A stretch of 64,000 nt of DNA from Corallococcus interemptor (lineage in GTDB: Bacteria; Myxococcota; Myxococcia; Myxococcales; Myxococcaceae), in contig NZ_RAWM01000002.1 in NCBI RefSeq assembly GCF_003668875.1, positions 62,001 through 126,000 on the forward strand. Direction: 5' to 3'. The translations under genes were made by a program, and so were the position numbers. Position 1 is the first letter of the stretch; each line of letters begins with the position of its first letter. A model generated the notes under the pieces. The model searched no databases and had not been told where the DNA came from. It worked only from the letters and a program-made list of their open reading frames with translations. This document shows positions 8,427 to 17,149 of the stretch, piece after piece.

Positions 8427-10004
8427 CTACCCCGCGGAGCCCAACACCGAGTCGATGGCCTCGTTGTTGGTCACGACGTTGCCGCTCTTCTTCAGCGACT
8501 TGAGGAAGGACTCCGTCAGCTCAATCTGCTTGGCCTGACGGGCCTGGGTGCGCAGCTCCTCCTTGCGCTTGTCGAAGCCCGCGGTGTCCGGCTTCTCGCG
8601 ATCCACCACCTGCGCGACGATGCTCGCCTCGCCCACGGTGAAGACCTCGCCCAGCACCGCCGGGCCGTTGGCCTCGAAGGTGGCCTTCACCAGGCCCGGC
8701 GCCGGACCCAGGTGCGGCACGGAGTCACCCTGCGCGGTGAAGCTGTCCGTCTCCACCGCCTCCGGCTTGGTCTCCGCCTCGAAGCGCAAGAGCGCGGGCT
8801 GCTGACCGGCGGGCACCGGGAACTGCTCCTTCAGGGACTTGCCGGCCTTGGCCGCCGCCAGCGCCTTCTCCGCCTCCGCCTTGGCCAGCCCCTTCGCCTG
8901 CTCCTGCTTGAAGAGGGTGGTGGCGATCTCGCCCTTCACGTCCTCCAGCTTCTTCGCCTGGGCGTCCTTCTTCTCCTCCACCTTCACCAGGTGCACGCCC
9001 AGCGCGGACTCCACCGGCTGCGTGACTTCCCCGGCCTTCAGCGCGAACGCCGCGTCGGCCAGCGCCGGGTCCCACGTGGTGCGCTCCACCCAGCCCAGCT
9101 CGCCGCCCTTGGCCTTGGTGGCGGTGTCGTCGCTGCTCGCCTTGGCCAGGGTGGCGAAGTCCTTGCCGCCCTCCAGCTCCTTGCGGAAGCCCTCCGCCTT
9201 CGCCTTGGCCTGGGCCTTCTGCTCGGGCGTGGCGTCCGGGGCCACCTTCACCAGGATCTGGCGCGCGCGGATCCGCTCCGGCACGTTGTAGACGAAGCTG
9301 TTCGCCGCGTAATAGTCGGCGATCTCCTTCTCATGGTCCTTCTGGAACGCGGCCAGCTGCGCGGGCGTGGGCGCGGGGACCTTGTCCGCGTACATCGTGG
9401 GCAGGAAGCGGGCGAACACCAGCTTCGCCTGGTTGCCTTCCTTCTCGTAGCGGGCGCGGACCTCGTCGTCCGACACCACGGCACCCGTGCGCACCACGTC
9501 CAGCATCTTCTGGGCGGCCATCTGGCGGCGCAGCTCCTGCTCGTACTCCTGCGGCGTGCGGCGGTAGAAGTCGCGCAGCACCTGCTGGTAGCGGGCGAAG
9601 TCGAAGGCGCCTTCCTTGCTGTGGAAGTCGGTGTTCTCGTGGATGACCTTGCGCAGCTCCTCATCCGACGGGGTGATGCCGTGGCGCTCCGCCGACTGGG
9701 CGAGCAGCTCCGCGTTCACCAGCCGGTCGAGCACCTGCTTGTCCAGGCCGAACTGGCGGGCCACCGACTCCGGGATGGGGTTGCCCTGCGAGCGCAGGAA
9801 GTTCATCTGGCGCGACCAGGCCATGCTGAAGTCGCGCAGGGGGATCTCCTTGCCGTTCACCGTGGCGACCGCGCTGGCGGTAGGCGCCTGGCTGCCCGTG
9901 TCCGCGAACCCGTTGCTGCCCGGACCGAACTGGAGCGTGAACACCACGGCGATGCCGATGATGAACAGGAGGGAGAAGACCTTCCGGGGATTCAAACCGT
10001 CCAT
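8427..10004 (-). CDS. PpiD/SurA-like peptidyl-prolyl isomerase chaperone
   Basis: About 525 residues. One N-terminal membrane segment (VFSLLFIIGIAVVFTLQF) anchors it in the inner membrane with the rest in the periplasm. Next comes a SurA_N-type chaperone domain (around VATVNGKEIPLRDF to residue ~200) and a parvulin-type PPIase domain starting at RIRARQILVKV and including GGELGWVER. The C-terminal third is a second chaperone-like region. It should help outer-membrane and secreted proteins fold. I chose the ATG at 10004; a GTG three codons upstream (10013) is the alternative. Divergent from mreC, with 222-231 bases between them. Confidence 0.88.
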   Translation of the reverse strand: MDGLNPRKVFSLLFIIGIAVVFTLQFGPGSNGFADTGSQAPTASAVATVNGKEIPLRDFSMAWSRQMNFLRSQGNPIPESVARQFGLDKQVLDRLVNAELLAQSAERHGITPSDEELRKVIHENTDFHSKEGAFDFARYQQVLRDFYRRTPQEYEQELRRQMAAQKMLDVVRTGAVVSDDEVRARYEKEGNQAKLVFARFLPTMYADKVPAPTPAQLAAFQKDHEKEIADYYAANSFVYNVPERIRARQILVKVAPDATPEQKAQAKAKAEGFRKELEGGKDFATLAKASSDDTATKAKGGELGWVERTTWDPALADAAFALKAGEVTQPVESALGVHLVKVEEKKDAQAKKLEDVKGEIATTLFKQEQAKGLAKAEAEKALAAAKAGKSLKEQFPVPAGQQPALLRFEAETKPEAVETDSFTAQGDSVPHLGPAPGLVKATFEANGPAVLGEVFTVGEASIVAQVVDREKPDTAGFDKRKEELRTQARQAKQIELTESFLKSLKKSGNVVTNNEAIDSVLGSAG

Positions 10005-10235
10005 TGTCGTCACTTCACGGTCGGAAGCGCCCGCGAATCACCTTGCGGAAGGTCTCGCGGCGCCGTGTTGTTGGTAGCCCGGCCGGTGGGGATGCATGAG
10101 TGTCAACACCCCCTCATCCGGGCCTTGACTGCCTAGGACAACAGACCGGAAAATGCAAGCGATTCAGCCAGCTTAGCCAGCCCCTCTCCCCCTTCCACCC
10201 GCGTCTTTTCGCCCACCCCGGGAAAGCCCCCGTCC

Positions 10236-11102
10236 GTGCTGTCTCTTCTCAAGCGGTACCGCCGCTTCCTCCTCGTGGCCGCCCTCCTGTTGTACCCGCT
10301 CGGCGCCTTCCTGCTGGGCGGCCGGAGGGGCCGCGACCCGAACTTCATCGACCGGGGCGTCATCGCGCTCACGGCCCCCGTGCAGCAGGGGCTGACCGCC
10401 GGCATCGAGGGCGTCGTGGCCGCGGTGCGCAACTACCTGGACCTGCGCGGCGTGCGTCAGGACAATGACGCGCTGCGGCTGGAGAACCTCCAGCTGCGGG
10501 CCACGGTGCAGGCCCTGGGCGAGGCCCGCGCGGAGAACGGGCGGCTGCGAAAGCTGCTGGCCTACGCGGAGGCCGTGCCCGGGCCGGAGATTCCGGCGCG
10601 CGTGGTGGGCGTCAATCCGGTGGCGAAGCTCCTGTCGGTGCGGATCAGCAGCGGTGAAAAGGACGGCGTGTTCCGCGGCATGTCGGTGGTGACGCCGGAC
10701 GGGATCGTGGGGCAGGTCATCCGGTCCACGGGCGGCTACGCGGACGTGGCGCTGGTGACGGACCCGCAGAGCCGGGTGGCGGTGCGGGTGCAGCGCTCGA
10801 GGGCGCGCGGGACGGCGGCGGGCGCGGGCAACGGCCCCCTGACGCTGGAGAACATGCTGCGCACGGAGGACGTGGAGAACGGCGACCTCATCATCACCTC
10901 CGGCACGGACGGCATCTATCCTCCGGGCCTGGTGGTGGGGCGGGTGACGCAGCTGGAGAAGAAGGAGCACGGCATGTTCCAGGGCGCGGACATCACGCCC
11001 GCGGTGGACACCAGCCGGCTGGAGGAGGTCCTGGTGGTGGGCAGTCCCTACAGTGAAATGGCCGCCACCGGCGGGGCGTCCACGGAGGGCGCGCAGAAAT
11101 GA
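10236..11102 (+). CDS. mreC: Rod shape-determining protein MreC
   Basis: 288 residues, GTG start. Short cytoplasmic tail, one membrane segment (FLLVAALLLYPLGAFLLGG), a coiled coil (residues ~70-110, rich in Leu/Glu/Arg) and the two beta-barrel domains typical of periplasmic MreC, including VVTPDGIVGQVI and SGTDGIYPPGLVVG. MreC bridges cytoskeletal MreB with PBP2/RodA during side-wall synthesis. The C-terminus has an Ala/Gly-rich tail. It heads the operon mreC-mreD-mrdA-rodA-pilZ. mreB, often adjacent in other bacteria, is not next to it here. Confidence 0.95.
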   Translation: MLSLLKRYRRFLLVAALLLYPLGAFLLGGRRGRDPNFIDRGVIALTAPVQQGLTAGIEGVVAAVRNYLDLRGVRQDNDALRLENLQLRATVQALGEARAENGRLRKLLAYAEAVPGPEIPARVVGVNPVAKLLSVRISSGEKDGVFRGMSVVTPDGIVGQVIRSTGGYADVALVTDPQSRVAVRVQRSRARGTAAGAGNGPLTLENMLRTEDVENGDLIITSGTDGIYPPGLVVGRVTQLEKKEHGMFQGADITPAVDTSRLEEVLVVGSPYSEMAATGGASTEGAQK

Positions 11103-11599
11103 AGTTCCTGGTGACCGTCATCCTGGCGCTGGTGCTGCTCACGCTGGAGTCCGTCTTCGTCCAGCAGGCAGGGCTGGTGCTGGGCCGCGTGGACGTCACG
11201 GTGGTGCTGGTGGCCTTCCTCGCGCTCCGGGCAAGCCTCATGGAAGGGGCGTGCTCCGCCTTCGCGGTGGGCTACCTCCTGGACCTGATGAGCGGCCAGC
11301 CCACCGGCCTCTTCACCTTCCTCGCCGTGTTCACCTTCCTGGTGGGCCGGCTGGTGGCGTCCTTCGTGGACGTGCGCGGGCCGGTGGCCTTCGCGCTGTT
11401 CGCCATGGGCGCGGACCTGGGCCACGGCCTGTTGTCCACGTTCTTCACCTGGCTCACGGTGAAGGAGGGCTCCACGGCGCCGCTCCTGTCCGGCATGCCG
11501 GTGCAGCTGGCGCTCACGGGCGTGGCGGCGCTGCTCCTCTTCCCCTTGTTCAAGCGGTTTGAAGTGGCGCAGGAGCGCCCGGCGGGGTTGCTCCGTTGA
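11099..11599 (+). CDS. mreD: Rod shape-determining protein MreD
   Basis: 166 residues, almost entirely hydrophobic with about five membrane segments, matching MreD. It starts with KFLVTVILALVLLTLES and includes YLLDLMSGQPTGLFTF, the family's conserved loop. It acts in the inner membrane with MreC in the elongation complex. The start codon overlaps the mreC stop by 4 bases (ATGA), and its own stop overlaps the mrdA start (TTGA), so translation of the three genes is probably coupled. Confidence 0.93.
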   Translation: MKFLVTVILALVLLTLESVFVQQAGLVLGRVDVTVVLVAFLALRASLMEGACSAFAVGYLLDLMSGQPTGLFTFLAVFTFLVGRLVASFVDVRGPVAFALFAMGADLGHGLLSTFFTWLTVKEGSTAPLLSGMPVQLALTGVAALLLFPLFKRFEVAQERPAGLLR

Positions 11600-13656
11600 C
11601 GCCTCCGACCATTGGCAACACCACGCCGGGCCGGGACCTGAAGCGCCGCTTCCTGTGGCTGGGCCTGGCCATGTCGCTGGGCATCGTGGCGCTGGCCATC
11701 CAGCTGTACCGGCTCCAGCTCATCCGTCACGAAGAGTACGCCGCCAAGAGCGTGGCGAACTTCGTGAAGGAGGTGCGCCTGCGCGCCGACCGCGGCGTCA
11801 TCAAGGACGCGCGCGGCACCATCCTGGTGGACAGCCGTCCGTCCTTTGACGCCTTCGTCACGCCGGCCTTCTGCACGGACTGCTTCGAGCAGGTGATTCC
11901 GCGCCTGGCGGAGCTGCTCCAGTGGGACGCGGATCAGCGCAAGAAGATTGAGGACCTGGTCCGAGCCAGCCGCCGCAACGCGCCCTTCCAGCCGGTGCCG
12001 GTGCGCGTGGACCTGACGCGTGACGAGTACGACCGGCTCAACGCCCGGCGAGACATCCTGGACGGCGTGGAGGTGGTGCCCGTGCCGCACCGCAACTACC
12101 GCGCGGACACGGTGCTGTCGCACGTGCTGGGCTACATGAATGAAATCACCCAGGAGGAGCTGGAGCGCCTCAACGGGGACGGCGCGAAGTACGCGCTGGG
12201 TGACTACATCGGCCGGCGAGGCCTGGAGCGCTACTTCGAATCCAAGCTGCGCGGCCAGGACGGCGTGCGCAAGGAAGTGGTGAACGCGCGCGGCCAGACG
12301 ATTGAAGAGCTCAACGACAAGCTCGGTGAGAACGCGGTCATCCCTCCCACGGCGGGCAGCAACCTGGTGCTGTCCCTGGACATGCGCCTGCAGGAGGAAG
12401 CGGAGCGCGCGTTCCCGGGCGTGACGGGCGCGGTGGTGGCCATCGACGTGAACACCGGCTTCATCCGGGCACTGGTGTCCCGCCCCGGCTTCGACCCCAA
12501 CCTCCTGACGGGCCGCGTGACGCCCTCGCAGATGGCCACGCTGGCGCGCGACCCGCTCCACCCGATGATCAACCGCGTGGCCGCGGAGCACTACAGCCCC
12601 GGGTCCACGTTCAAGGTGATTTCGCAGCTGGCCGCTTTCAAGTCCGGCCTGTTCCGCCCGGAGACGGTGGTGAACTGCTCCGGCGGCTACCGGCTGGGCG
12701 CGCGCGTGTGGCGCTGCCACAAGGAGAGCGGCCACGGACCCCTGGACGCCCGGGGCGCGATGAAGGCGTCGTGCGACTCGTGGTTCTACAAGGTGGCGGA
12801 CACCATCGGCCTGGACCCCATCGCGGAGATGGGCAAGTTGCTGGGCCTGGGGCGTCCCACCGGCATCGGCGTGGTGGCGGAGGTGCCGGGCATCATGCCG
12901 TCCAGCGCGTACCACGACAAAGCCTCACCGGGCGGCTACACCAAGGGCATGGCGCTCAACAGCGCCATGGGGCAGGGCGACGTCAACGTGACGCCGCTGC
13001 AGCTGGCGCTGGTGTACGCGGCCGTGGCCAACGGCGGGAAGCTCTACAAGCCGCAGCTGGTGCAGCGGCTGGAGAACCTGGACGGGCAGGTGATGGAGGA
13101 GTTCAAGCCGGAGGTGGTGTCGAAGGTGGACATCAACCCCGCGCACCTGAAGGCCATCGTGGAAGGCCTGGAGGCGGTGGCGCAGGAGCCCGGCGGCACC
13201 TCGTACCGCGCGAAGCTCAAGTCGGGCCTGCCCGCGGACTTCCTGGTGGCGGCCAAGACGGGCACCGCGCAGGTAACGCGCATCGGCACCGTGCGTCTGA
13301 AGACGCACCAGATGAGCTACTTCGAGCGCGACCACGCGTGGTTCGCCGGCTTCGCGCCCGCGGACAAGCCGGAGCTGGTGGTGGTGGTGCTCAACGAGCA
13401 CGGCGGCCACGGCGGCGTGGACGCGGCGCCCACGGCGCTGGCCGTGATGAAGAAGTACTTCGAATTGAAGGCGCAGGACGCGACGTCGCCGCCGCCCCGC
13501 GCCAACCAGCCCTACACGCCGTCCTTGCCGCCGGCGCCCAGCCTGGATGAAGCGGCGCTCACGCGCGCCGTGGTGCCGCCGCCCAAGGTGGTGTCCCCGG
13601 GCGAGCCCATCCAGCCGCCCTCGGAAACCGGAGACGACAGTGCAACTGCGGATTGA
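11596..13656 (+). CDS. mrdA: Penicillin-binding protein 2 (elongasome transpeptidase)
   Basis: 686 residues, TTG start overlapping the mreD stop. One N-terminal membrane anchor (residues ~18-38), a PBP dimerisation domain beginning at RADRGVIKDARG, and a C-terminal transpeptidase domain. The catalytic motifs are present: STFK with Ser337 and Lys340, SCD at 392-394, and KTG at 554-556. It cross-links peptidoglycan during cell elongation and is the target of beta-lactams such as mecillinam in other bacteria. A Pro/Ala-rich tail of ~70 residues follows the KTG domain. It is the partner of the adjacent rodA. The rodA start lies inside its last codons. Confidence 0.96.
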   Translation: MTPPTIGNTTPGRDLKRRFLWLGLAMSLGIVALAIQLYRLQLIRHEEYAAKSVANFVKEVRLRADRGVIKDARGTILVDSRPSFDAFVTPAFCTDCFEQVIPRLAELLQWDADQRKKIEDLVRASRRNAPFQPVPVRVDLTRDEYDRLNARRDILDGVEVVPVPHRNYRADTVLSHVLGYMNEITQEELERLNGDGAKYALGDYIGRRGLERYFESKLRGQDGVRKEVVNARGQTIEELNDKLGENAVIPPTAGSNLVLSLDMRLQEEAERAFPGVTGAVVAIDVNTGFIRALVSRPGFDPNLLTGRVTPSQMATLARDPLHPMINRVAAEHYSPGSTFKVISQLAAFKSGLFRPETVVNCSGGYRLGARVWRCHKESGHGPLDARGAMKASCDSWFYKVADTIGLDPIAEMGKLLGLGRPTGIGVVAEVPGIMPSSAYHDKASPGGYTKGMALNSAMGQGDVNVTPLQLALVYAAVANGGKLYKPQLVQRLENLDGQVMEEFKPEVVSKVDINPAHLKAIVEGLEAVAQEPGGTSYRAKLKSGLPADFLVAAKTGTAQVTRIGTVRLKTHQMSYFERDHAWFAGFAPADKPELVVVVLNEHGGHGGVDAAPTALAVMKKYFELKAQDATSPPPRANQPYTPSLPPAPSLDEAALTRAVVPPPKVVSPGEPIQPPSETGDDSATAD

Positions 13657-14791
13657 GCGCCGGATGATGCCCCACGTGCCGTGGGGGCTCATCGTGTGCG
13701 TGCTGGGCGTGTGCTTCCTGGGCATCTGGAACCTGGCGTCCGCCTCCCGGCCCCCCATGGCGCCCGTGTGGCACAGCCAGGCCCTCTACCTGGCCGTGGG
13801 CATCAGCGCCGTCCTGGTGGTGTGCCTGGTGGACTACCGTTGGATTCAACGGATGGCCTTCCCCATCTACGTGCTCAACATCCTGGCGCTGCTGGCGCTG
13901 CGCGTGGTGGGCCACACCGCCAAGGGCGCGGAGAGCTGGTTCGCCATTGGGCCGTTCCGCCTGCAGCCCGCGGAGTTCATGAAGATTGGCGTCGTGCTGA
14001 TGCTGGCCAAGGTCTACCACGACGACTTCCAGCCCAATCAGCCGTCCTACGGCCTGGTGCGTCTGTGGAAGCCGGTGCTGGTGGTGATGGTGCCCTTCAC
14101 GCTGGTGCTGGTGCAGCCGGACCTGGGCACCGCGCTGATGATCTTCCTGTCCTCAGGCACCGTCATCCTCTTTGGCAAGGTGCGCTGGTACCTGGCCGCC
14201 ACCATCGTGGCGGGCGTGCTGGTGGGCGGCCTCATCATCTGGAACGACTACGTCCGGGAGATGCCCGAGCCGCGCAGTACCGTCGTGCGCCACCACCTCA
14301 AGAAACACCAGAGCCAGCGCATCTCCGGGTGGTTGGACCCGGAAGCGGACCTGCGCGGCAGCGGCTATCACGCGGCGCAATCCAAGATCGCCGTGGGCTC
14401 CGGTGGGCTCACCGGCAAGGGCTGGCGCGAGGGAACCCAGACAGGTCTGCGCTTCCTGCCGGAACAGCACACGGATTTCATCTTCTCCGTGTGGGCCGAG
14501 GAGCACGGCTTCTTCTCCTGTCTCCTGTTGCTCGTGCTCTACGGCGGCATCTTCATTCTCGGGCTGGGCGTGGGCTTCAGCGCGAGAGACCGTTTTGGAG
14601 CGTTCGTTGCGGTGGGGGTGGTGGCCACACTTTTCTGGCAGGTGTTCGAAAACATCGGCATGGTCATTGGCCTGTTGCCGGTGACGGGCATCACGCTGCC
14701 CCTCATGAGCTACGGCGGCTCCTCGATGCTGTCGGTGATGTTGTGCATCGGGCTGCTGGTGAACATCAGCATGCGCCGTCACATGTTCTGA
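13640..14791 (+). CDS. rodA: Rod shape-determining protein RodA (SEDS glycosyltransferase)
   Basis: 383 residues with about ten membrane segments. RodA polymerises lipid II into glycan strands together with PBP2. Family signatures are GPFRLQPAEFMKIG, LVQPDLGTAL, the extracytoplasmic loop with GKGWREGTQ and FLPEQHTDFIFSVWAEE, and the C-terminal PLMSYGGSSML. The GTG at 13640 overlaps the end of mrdA by 17 bases; an ATG at 13664 (MPHVPWG) is the alternative start. The FLPEQHTDFIF motif contains the conserved region near the catalytic Asp of SEDS enzymes. Confidence 0.95.
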   Translation: MQLRIERRMMPHVPWGLIVCVLGVCFLGIWNLASASRPPMAPVWHSQALYLAVGISAVLVVCLVDYRWIQRMAFPIYVLNILALLALRVVGHTAKGAESWFAIGPFRLQPAEFMKIGVVLMLAKVYHDDFQPNQPSYGLVRLWKPVLVVMVPFTLVLVQPDLGTALMIFLSSGTVILFGKVRWYLAATIVAGVLVGGLIIWNDYVREMPEPRSTVVRHHLKKHQSQRISGWLDPEADLRGSGYHAAQSKIAVGSGGLTGKGWREGTQTGLRFLPEQHTDFIFSVWAEEHGFFSCLLLLVLYGGIFILGLGVGFSARDRFGAFVAVGVVATLFWQVFENIGMVIGLLPVTGITLPLMSYGGSSMLSVMLCIGLLVNISMRRHMF

Positions 14792-14808
14792 CGGCCGCGG
14801 AGGCTTCG

Positions 14809-15426
14809 ATGGCGGTTCAGAGGAAGGGTGTGACGACGGTGAAGGCCGGCACGGAGACACCCCGGCCGTTCGTTCCGCCGGTGGGGACGTCGCGCAACGT
14901 GCCCGTGGCCGGCGCGGCGCCTCGCATTGAGATGAATCAGGGGGAGCCGGAGCACCGGCACTTCCCGCGCGCGCAGCTGGCCACGCACTTCGACCTCTGG
15001 GTGGAGGACGAAGGGGGCGGGCGGCGCTTCTCCGCGGGGCTCACGTCCGTCAACGTGAGCGTCAGCGGGGCCTTCCTCGCGAGCACCTTCTTCCTGCCCA
15101 TGGGCACGGTGGTGCGCACCCGCTTCGCGCTGGAGCCGGGGGCCGCCCCCGTGGAGGCTCGCGCCGAAATCGTCCGGGAGGAGCGCGGCCCGGAAGAGGA
15201 GGGCCGCAGCGGGTTCGCCCTGCGCTTCCTGGACTTCTCCGGTCAGACGGAGGTGGCGCTCGCCCGGCTGTTCCTGGGCATGCGCCTGAGGGCCTTCACG
15301 GAGGACTACCTCAAGTCGGCTCGCGCCCGCTCCCTGCCCAATGAGCTGGAGCGGGTCATCGACGTGATGGCGGCCTGGGAGCTGCTCAAGGCCACCACGC
15401 CCGGAGACCCCTGGCGCGGCGAGTAG
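14809..15426 (+). CDS. PilZ domain protein (predicted c-di-GMP receptor)
   Basis: 205 residues. A basic/disordered N-terminus (1-45) precedes one PilZ domain. Both c-di-GMP-binding motifs are intact: RHFPR (RxxxR) and NVSVSG (D/NxSxxG). The C-terminal ~60 residues are helical. It starts 17 bases after rodA with a Shine-Dalgarno (GGAGG, 5 bases from the ATG), so it is probably the last gene of the mre-mrd operon. That placement suggests c-di-GMP control of wall elongation, but this is inference. I found no catalytic domain. Confidence 0.9.
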   Translation: MAVQRKGVTTVKAGTETPRPFVPPVGTSRNVPVAGAAPRIEMNQGEPEHRHFPRAQLATHFDLWVEDEGGGRRFSAGLTSVNVSVSGAFLASTFFLPMGTVVRTRFALEPGAAPVEARAEIVREERGPEEEGRSGFALRFLDFSGQTEVALARLFLGMRLRAFTEDYLKSARARSLPNELERVIDVMAAWELLKATTPGDPWRGE

Positions 15427-15451
15427 GGGTCGTGGGTGTTCAAACAAACAC

Positions 15452-15793
15452 TCAGGCCGGCTTGCCGGTGGCGATCTGCCTGCGGCGCTCGGCCTGGTAG
15501 TGCGCGGAACACAGGCCCTTGGAGCGCTGCTCGCGGGTGCAGCCATTGACCGTGCAGCGGCGGTCCATGGGCACCGGCCCGCCCGCCACCGTCTTGGGGG
15601 GACGGCCGCGGCGGCGGCCCGCCATCACCGCGCCATTGCCCGGCGACGCCACGGGGGCGCCCATGCCCGGCATTCCCGTGTTCAGCGCGCGCAGCATGCC
15701 GCGGCCGATGGCATCACCCAGGGCCTCCGCCCACGACGTCAGGGCAGGGGTCAGCGGTGCTTGCGAGGTCAATTCTTTGCGAAGGCGTGCCAT
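15452..15793 (-). CDS. Small AT-hook plus zinc-finger-like DNA-binding protein
   Basis: 113 residues. Residues 1-55 form a helical, slightly hydrophobic region; then comes an AT-hook (RRRGRPPK) and a Cys/His cluster, CTVNGC with a downstream CSAHY, spaced Cx4Cx9CxxH, ending in a basic helix (ERRRQ). AT-hooks bind the minor groove of AT-rich DNA; the Cys/His pattern resembles small zinc-binding motifs seen in phage and bacterial proteins. A chromatin-like or regulatory role is inference. The ATG has a Shine-Dalgarno (CAGGAG). The upstream region is AT-richer than the rest of the window and holds a perfect TTGACA at 15865-15870 on the minus strand. Confidence 0.75.
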   Translation of the reverse strand: MARLRKELTSQAPLTPALTSWAEALGDAIGRGMLRALNTGMPGMGAPVASPGNGAVMAGRRRGRPPKTVAGGPVPMDRRCTVNGCTREQRSKGLCSAHYQAERRRQIATGKPA

Positions 15794-16234
15794 GAAAACT
15801 CCTGTTGAAACTCGCCAATCAAGACAGGCGTGTACTCGTGACTTGTGTCTGGAGTGGCGAACTCTGTCAACAAGACATGTTGGGGTCGTGTTTGACTCGT
15901 AATGCAATTTCAATGGCTGTTGAACAAAACAAGACGGGAGGATCGTCCAGCTGTGCCACGAGCGCGTTTGTCTCAACCGCGGAGAAATGTTTCCCTCGGG
16001 GGGCGAGCAGCACCCAGTAAGTGAAAGCCCTTACCGTCGCGGTGAGTTGTCTTTCTACAGACATATCGAACGCGGCCGCGCTGTCACGCCGGGGTGTCTG
16101 GGTGGGAGCCCCAAAACGCAACGTCCCCTCACACCGGACGCGAACCCTGGCGGCACAAGGCCAGGCGCATCATTGGGTGGGAGGGGACGCCAGGGACAGG
16201 CTGGCAGCGGGCCCGTCACCGGGAGCACGCGGGC
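15794..16234. other. 441-base region without a confident gene
   Basis: It lies between the AT-hook gene and thioredoxin. The part from about 15794 to 16000 is visibly AT-richer than its surroundings and contains a minus-strand TTGACA (15865-15870), a plausible -35 for the AT-hook gene, though the -10 17 bases on (CACAAG) is weak. Short open frames on both strands exist, but their codon use is unlike that of neighbouring genes. An unannotated small RNA or small protein cannot be excluded. Confidence 0.5.
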
Positions 16235-16561
16235 TCAGAGGTTCTTCCGGATGACCTCGTCGATGCGCGACTTCGGCACCGCGCCGACAATCTGGTCCAC
16301 GACCTTGCCGCCCTTGAAGAGCAGCAGGGTGGGGATGGAGCGGACGCCATACTTCTGGGGCGTGTCCTGGTTCGCGTCGATGTCCATCTTCGCGAACGTC
16401 ACCTGGCCCTTGTACTGACCGGACAGCGCCTCCACGGAGGGCGCGATCGCGCGGCAGGGTGCGCACCAGGTGGCCCAGAAGTCCACGAGCACGGGTTGTT
16501 GAGAGTCCAGGACCTGCTTCTGGAAGTCCGAATCACCGATGTTGATCACGTCGCCAGCCAT
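16235..16561 (-). CDS. trxA: Thioredoxin
   Basis: 108 residues, the full length of a classical cytoplasmic thioredoxin. The active site is WCAPC (Cys33 and Cys36), with Ala where many thioredoxins have Gly. The cis-proline loop is SIPTLLLFKGG, and VDFWATWC and KMDIDANQ are also typical. It reduces protein disulfides using electrons from thioredoxin reductase. The ATG at 16561 is preferred because the sequence before it in frame is unrelated. It stands alone, divergent from the gene at 16739. Confidence 0.96.
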   Translation of the reverse strand: MAGDVINIGDSDFQKQVLDSQQPVLVDFWATWCAPCRAIAPSVEALSGQYKGQVTFAKMDIDANQDTPQKYGVRSIPTLLLFKGGKVVDQIVGAVPKSRIDEVIRKNL

Positions 16562-16725
16562 GTCGTCTCCTCGTGTCTCTACGGCTTGGATGAAGGTGCG
16601 TCCTTGGGCTTCATGCCCGGCGGGTGCCCCTGGAGGCGGGAGCGCCGGGCCGCCCCGGTGAACGGATGCCGCATCTGGCCGGGGGTTGCACCCCATTTCC
16701 GGGCCCTCGGGCGCGAAGGGTGGTG

Positions 16726-16731
16726 TAGGCT
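16726..16731 (+). promoter_or_regulatory. Putative -10 box (TAGGCT) of a leaderless gene
   Basis: TAGGCT ends 7 bases before the GTG at 16739. No Shine-Dalgarno in the expected place apart from the weak GGAAGG between box and start, and no clear -35. Confidence 0.4.
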
Positions 16732-16738
16732 GGAAGGC

Positions 16739-17104
16739 GTGACGAAGCTCTTCCTGTCCCAGGCCCAGCTCGAGGAGTGGGCGCTGGCGGACAAAGCAGA
16801 CCTGCGCGAGGGCCGCCTGGTGGTCGCGGCCGAGGGAGGGACGGACTGGCCGCTCACGCCCGCCGTCCACGTCCTCCAGCTGGTGTCGGGTGAGGACACC
16901 CACCAGCTGGTGTCCCGGGTGAAGACCGAGGAGCAGCTCGGCCGGCTGGGCGCCGAGCAGATGGCGGACTCCATCCTGGTCGGGGACTCCGCCTACGAGG
17001 TCGTTCCGGGTTATGTCGCGGAGGTGGGTGCGCCCTCCCCTGAGCGCAAGCCCAATTCGGAGACCGACCTGCTGGCGGCCTTCATTCTCAACAAAATGGG
17101 CTGA
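16739..17104 (+). CDS. Conserved-looking hypothetical protein
   Basis: 121 residues, soluble, no signal peptide. It begins with a short strand/helix (TKLFLSQAQLEEWALADKA) and continues with alternating strands and acidic helices. There are no cysteines or recognisable catalytic motifs. Codon use matches neighbouring genes (strong GC at third positions), which supports it being real. GTG start chosen because a -10-like box ends 7 bases upstream and the sequence beyond that is non-coding in character. It precedes the heme cluster by 45 bases and could be cotranscribed with it. Confidence 0.75.
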   Translation: MTKLFLSQAQLEEWALADKADLREGRLVVAAEGGTDWPLTPAVHVLQLVSGEDTHQLVSRVKTEEQLGRLGAEQMADSILVGDSAYEVVPGYVAEVGAPSPERKPNSETDLLAAFILNKMG

Positions 17105-17149
17105 GGCAGGAGTGAATGCCTCCTCGGCCGGGGTTATGAGCCTGCCGCC

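Noticed and set aside
15867-16121. Small minus-strand frame in the AT-richer gap
   Set aside because: It has no Shine-Dalgarno or -10 box, and codon use is unlike the neighbours. Kept only as an uncertainty in the gap entry.
16676-16690. Sigma54-like element TGGCC-GGGGG-TTGCA upstream of the gene at 16739
   Set aside because: The GG and GC elements are one base too close (9 instead of 10 bases between) and the gene already has a -10-like box near its start.
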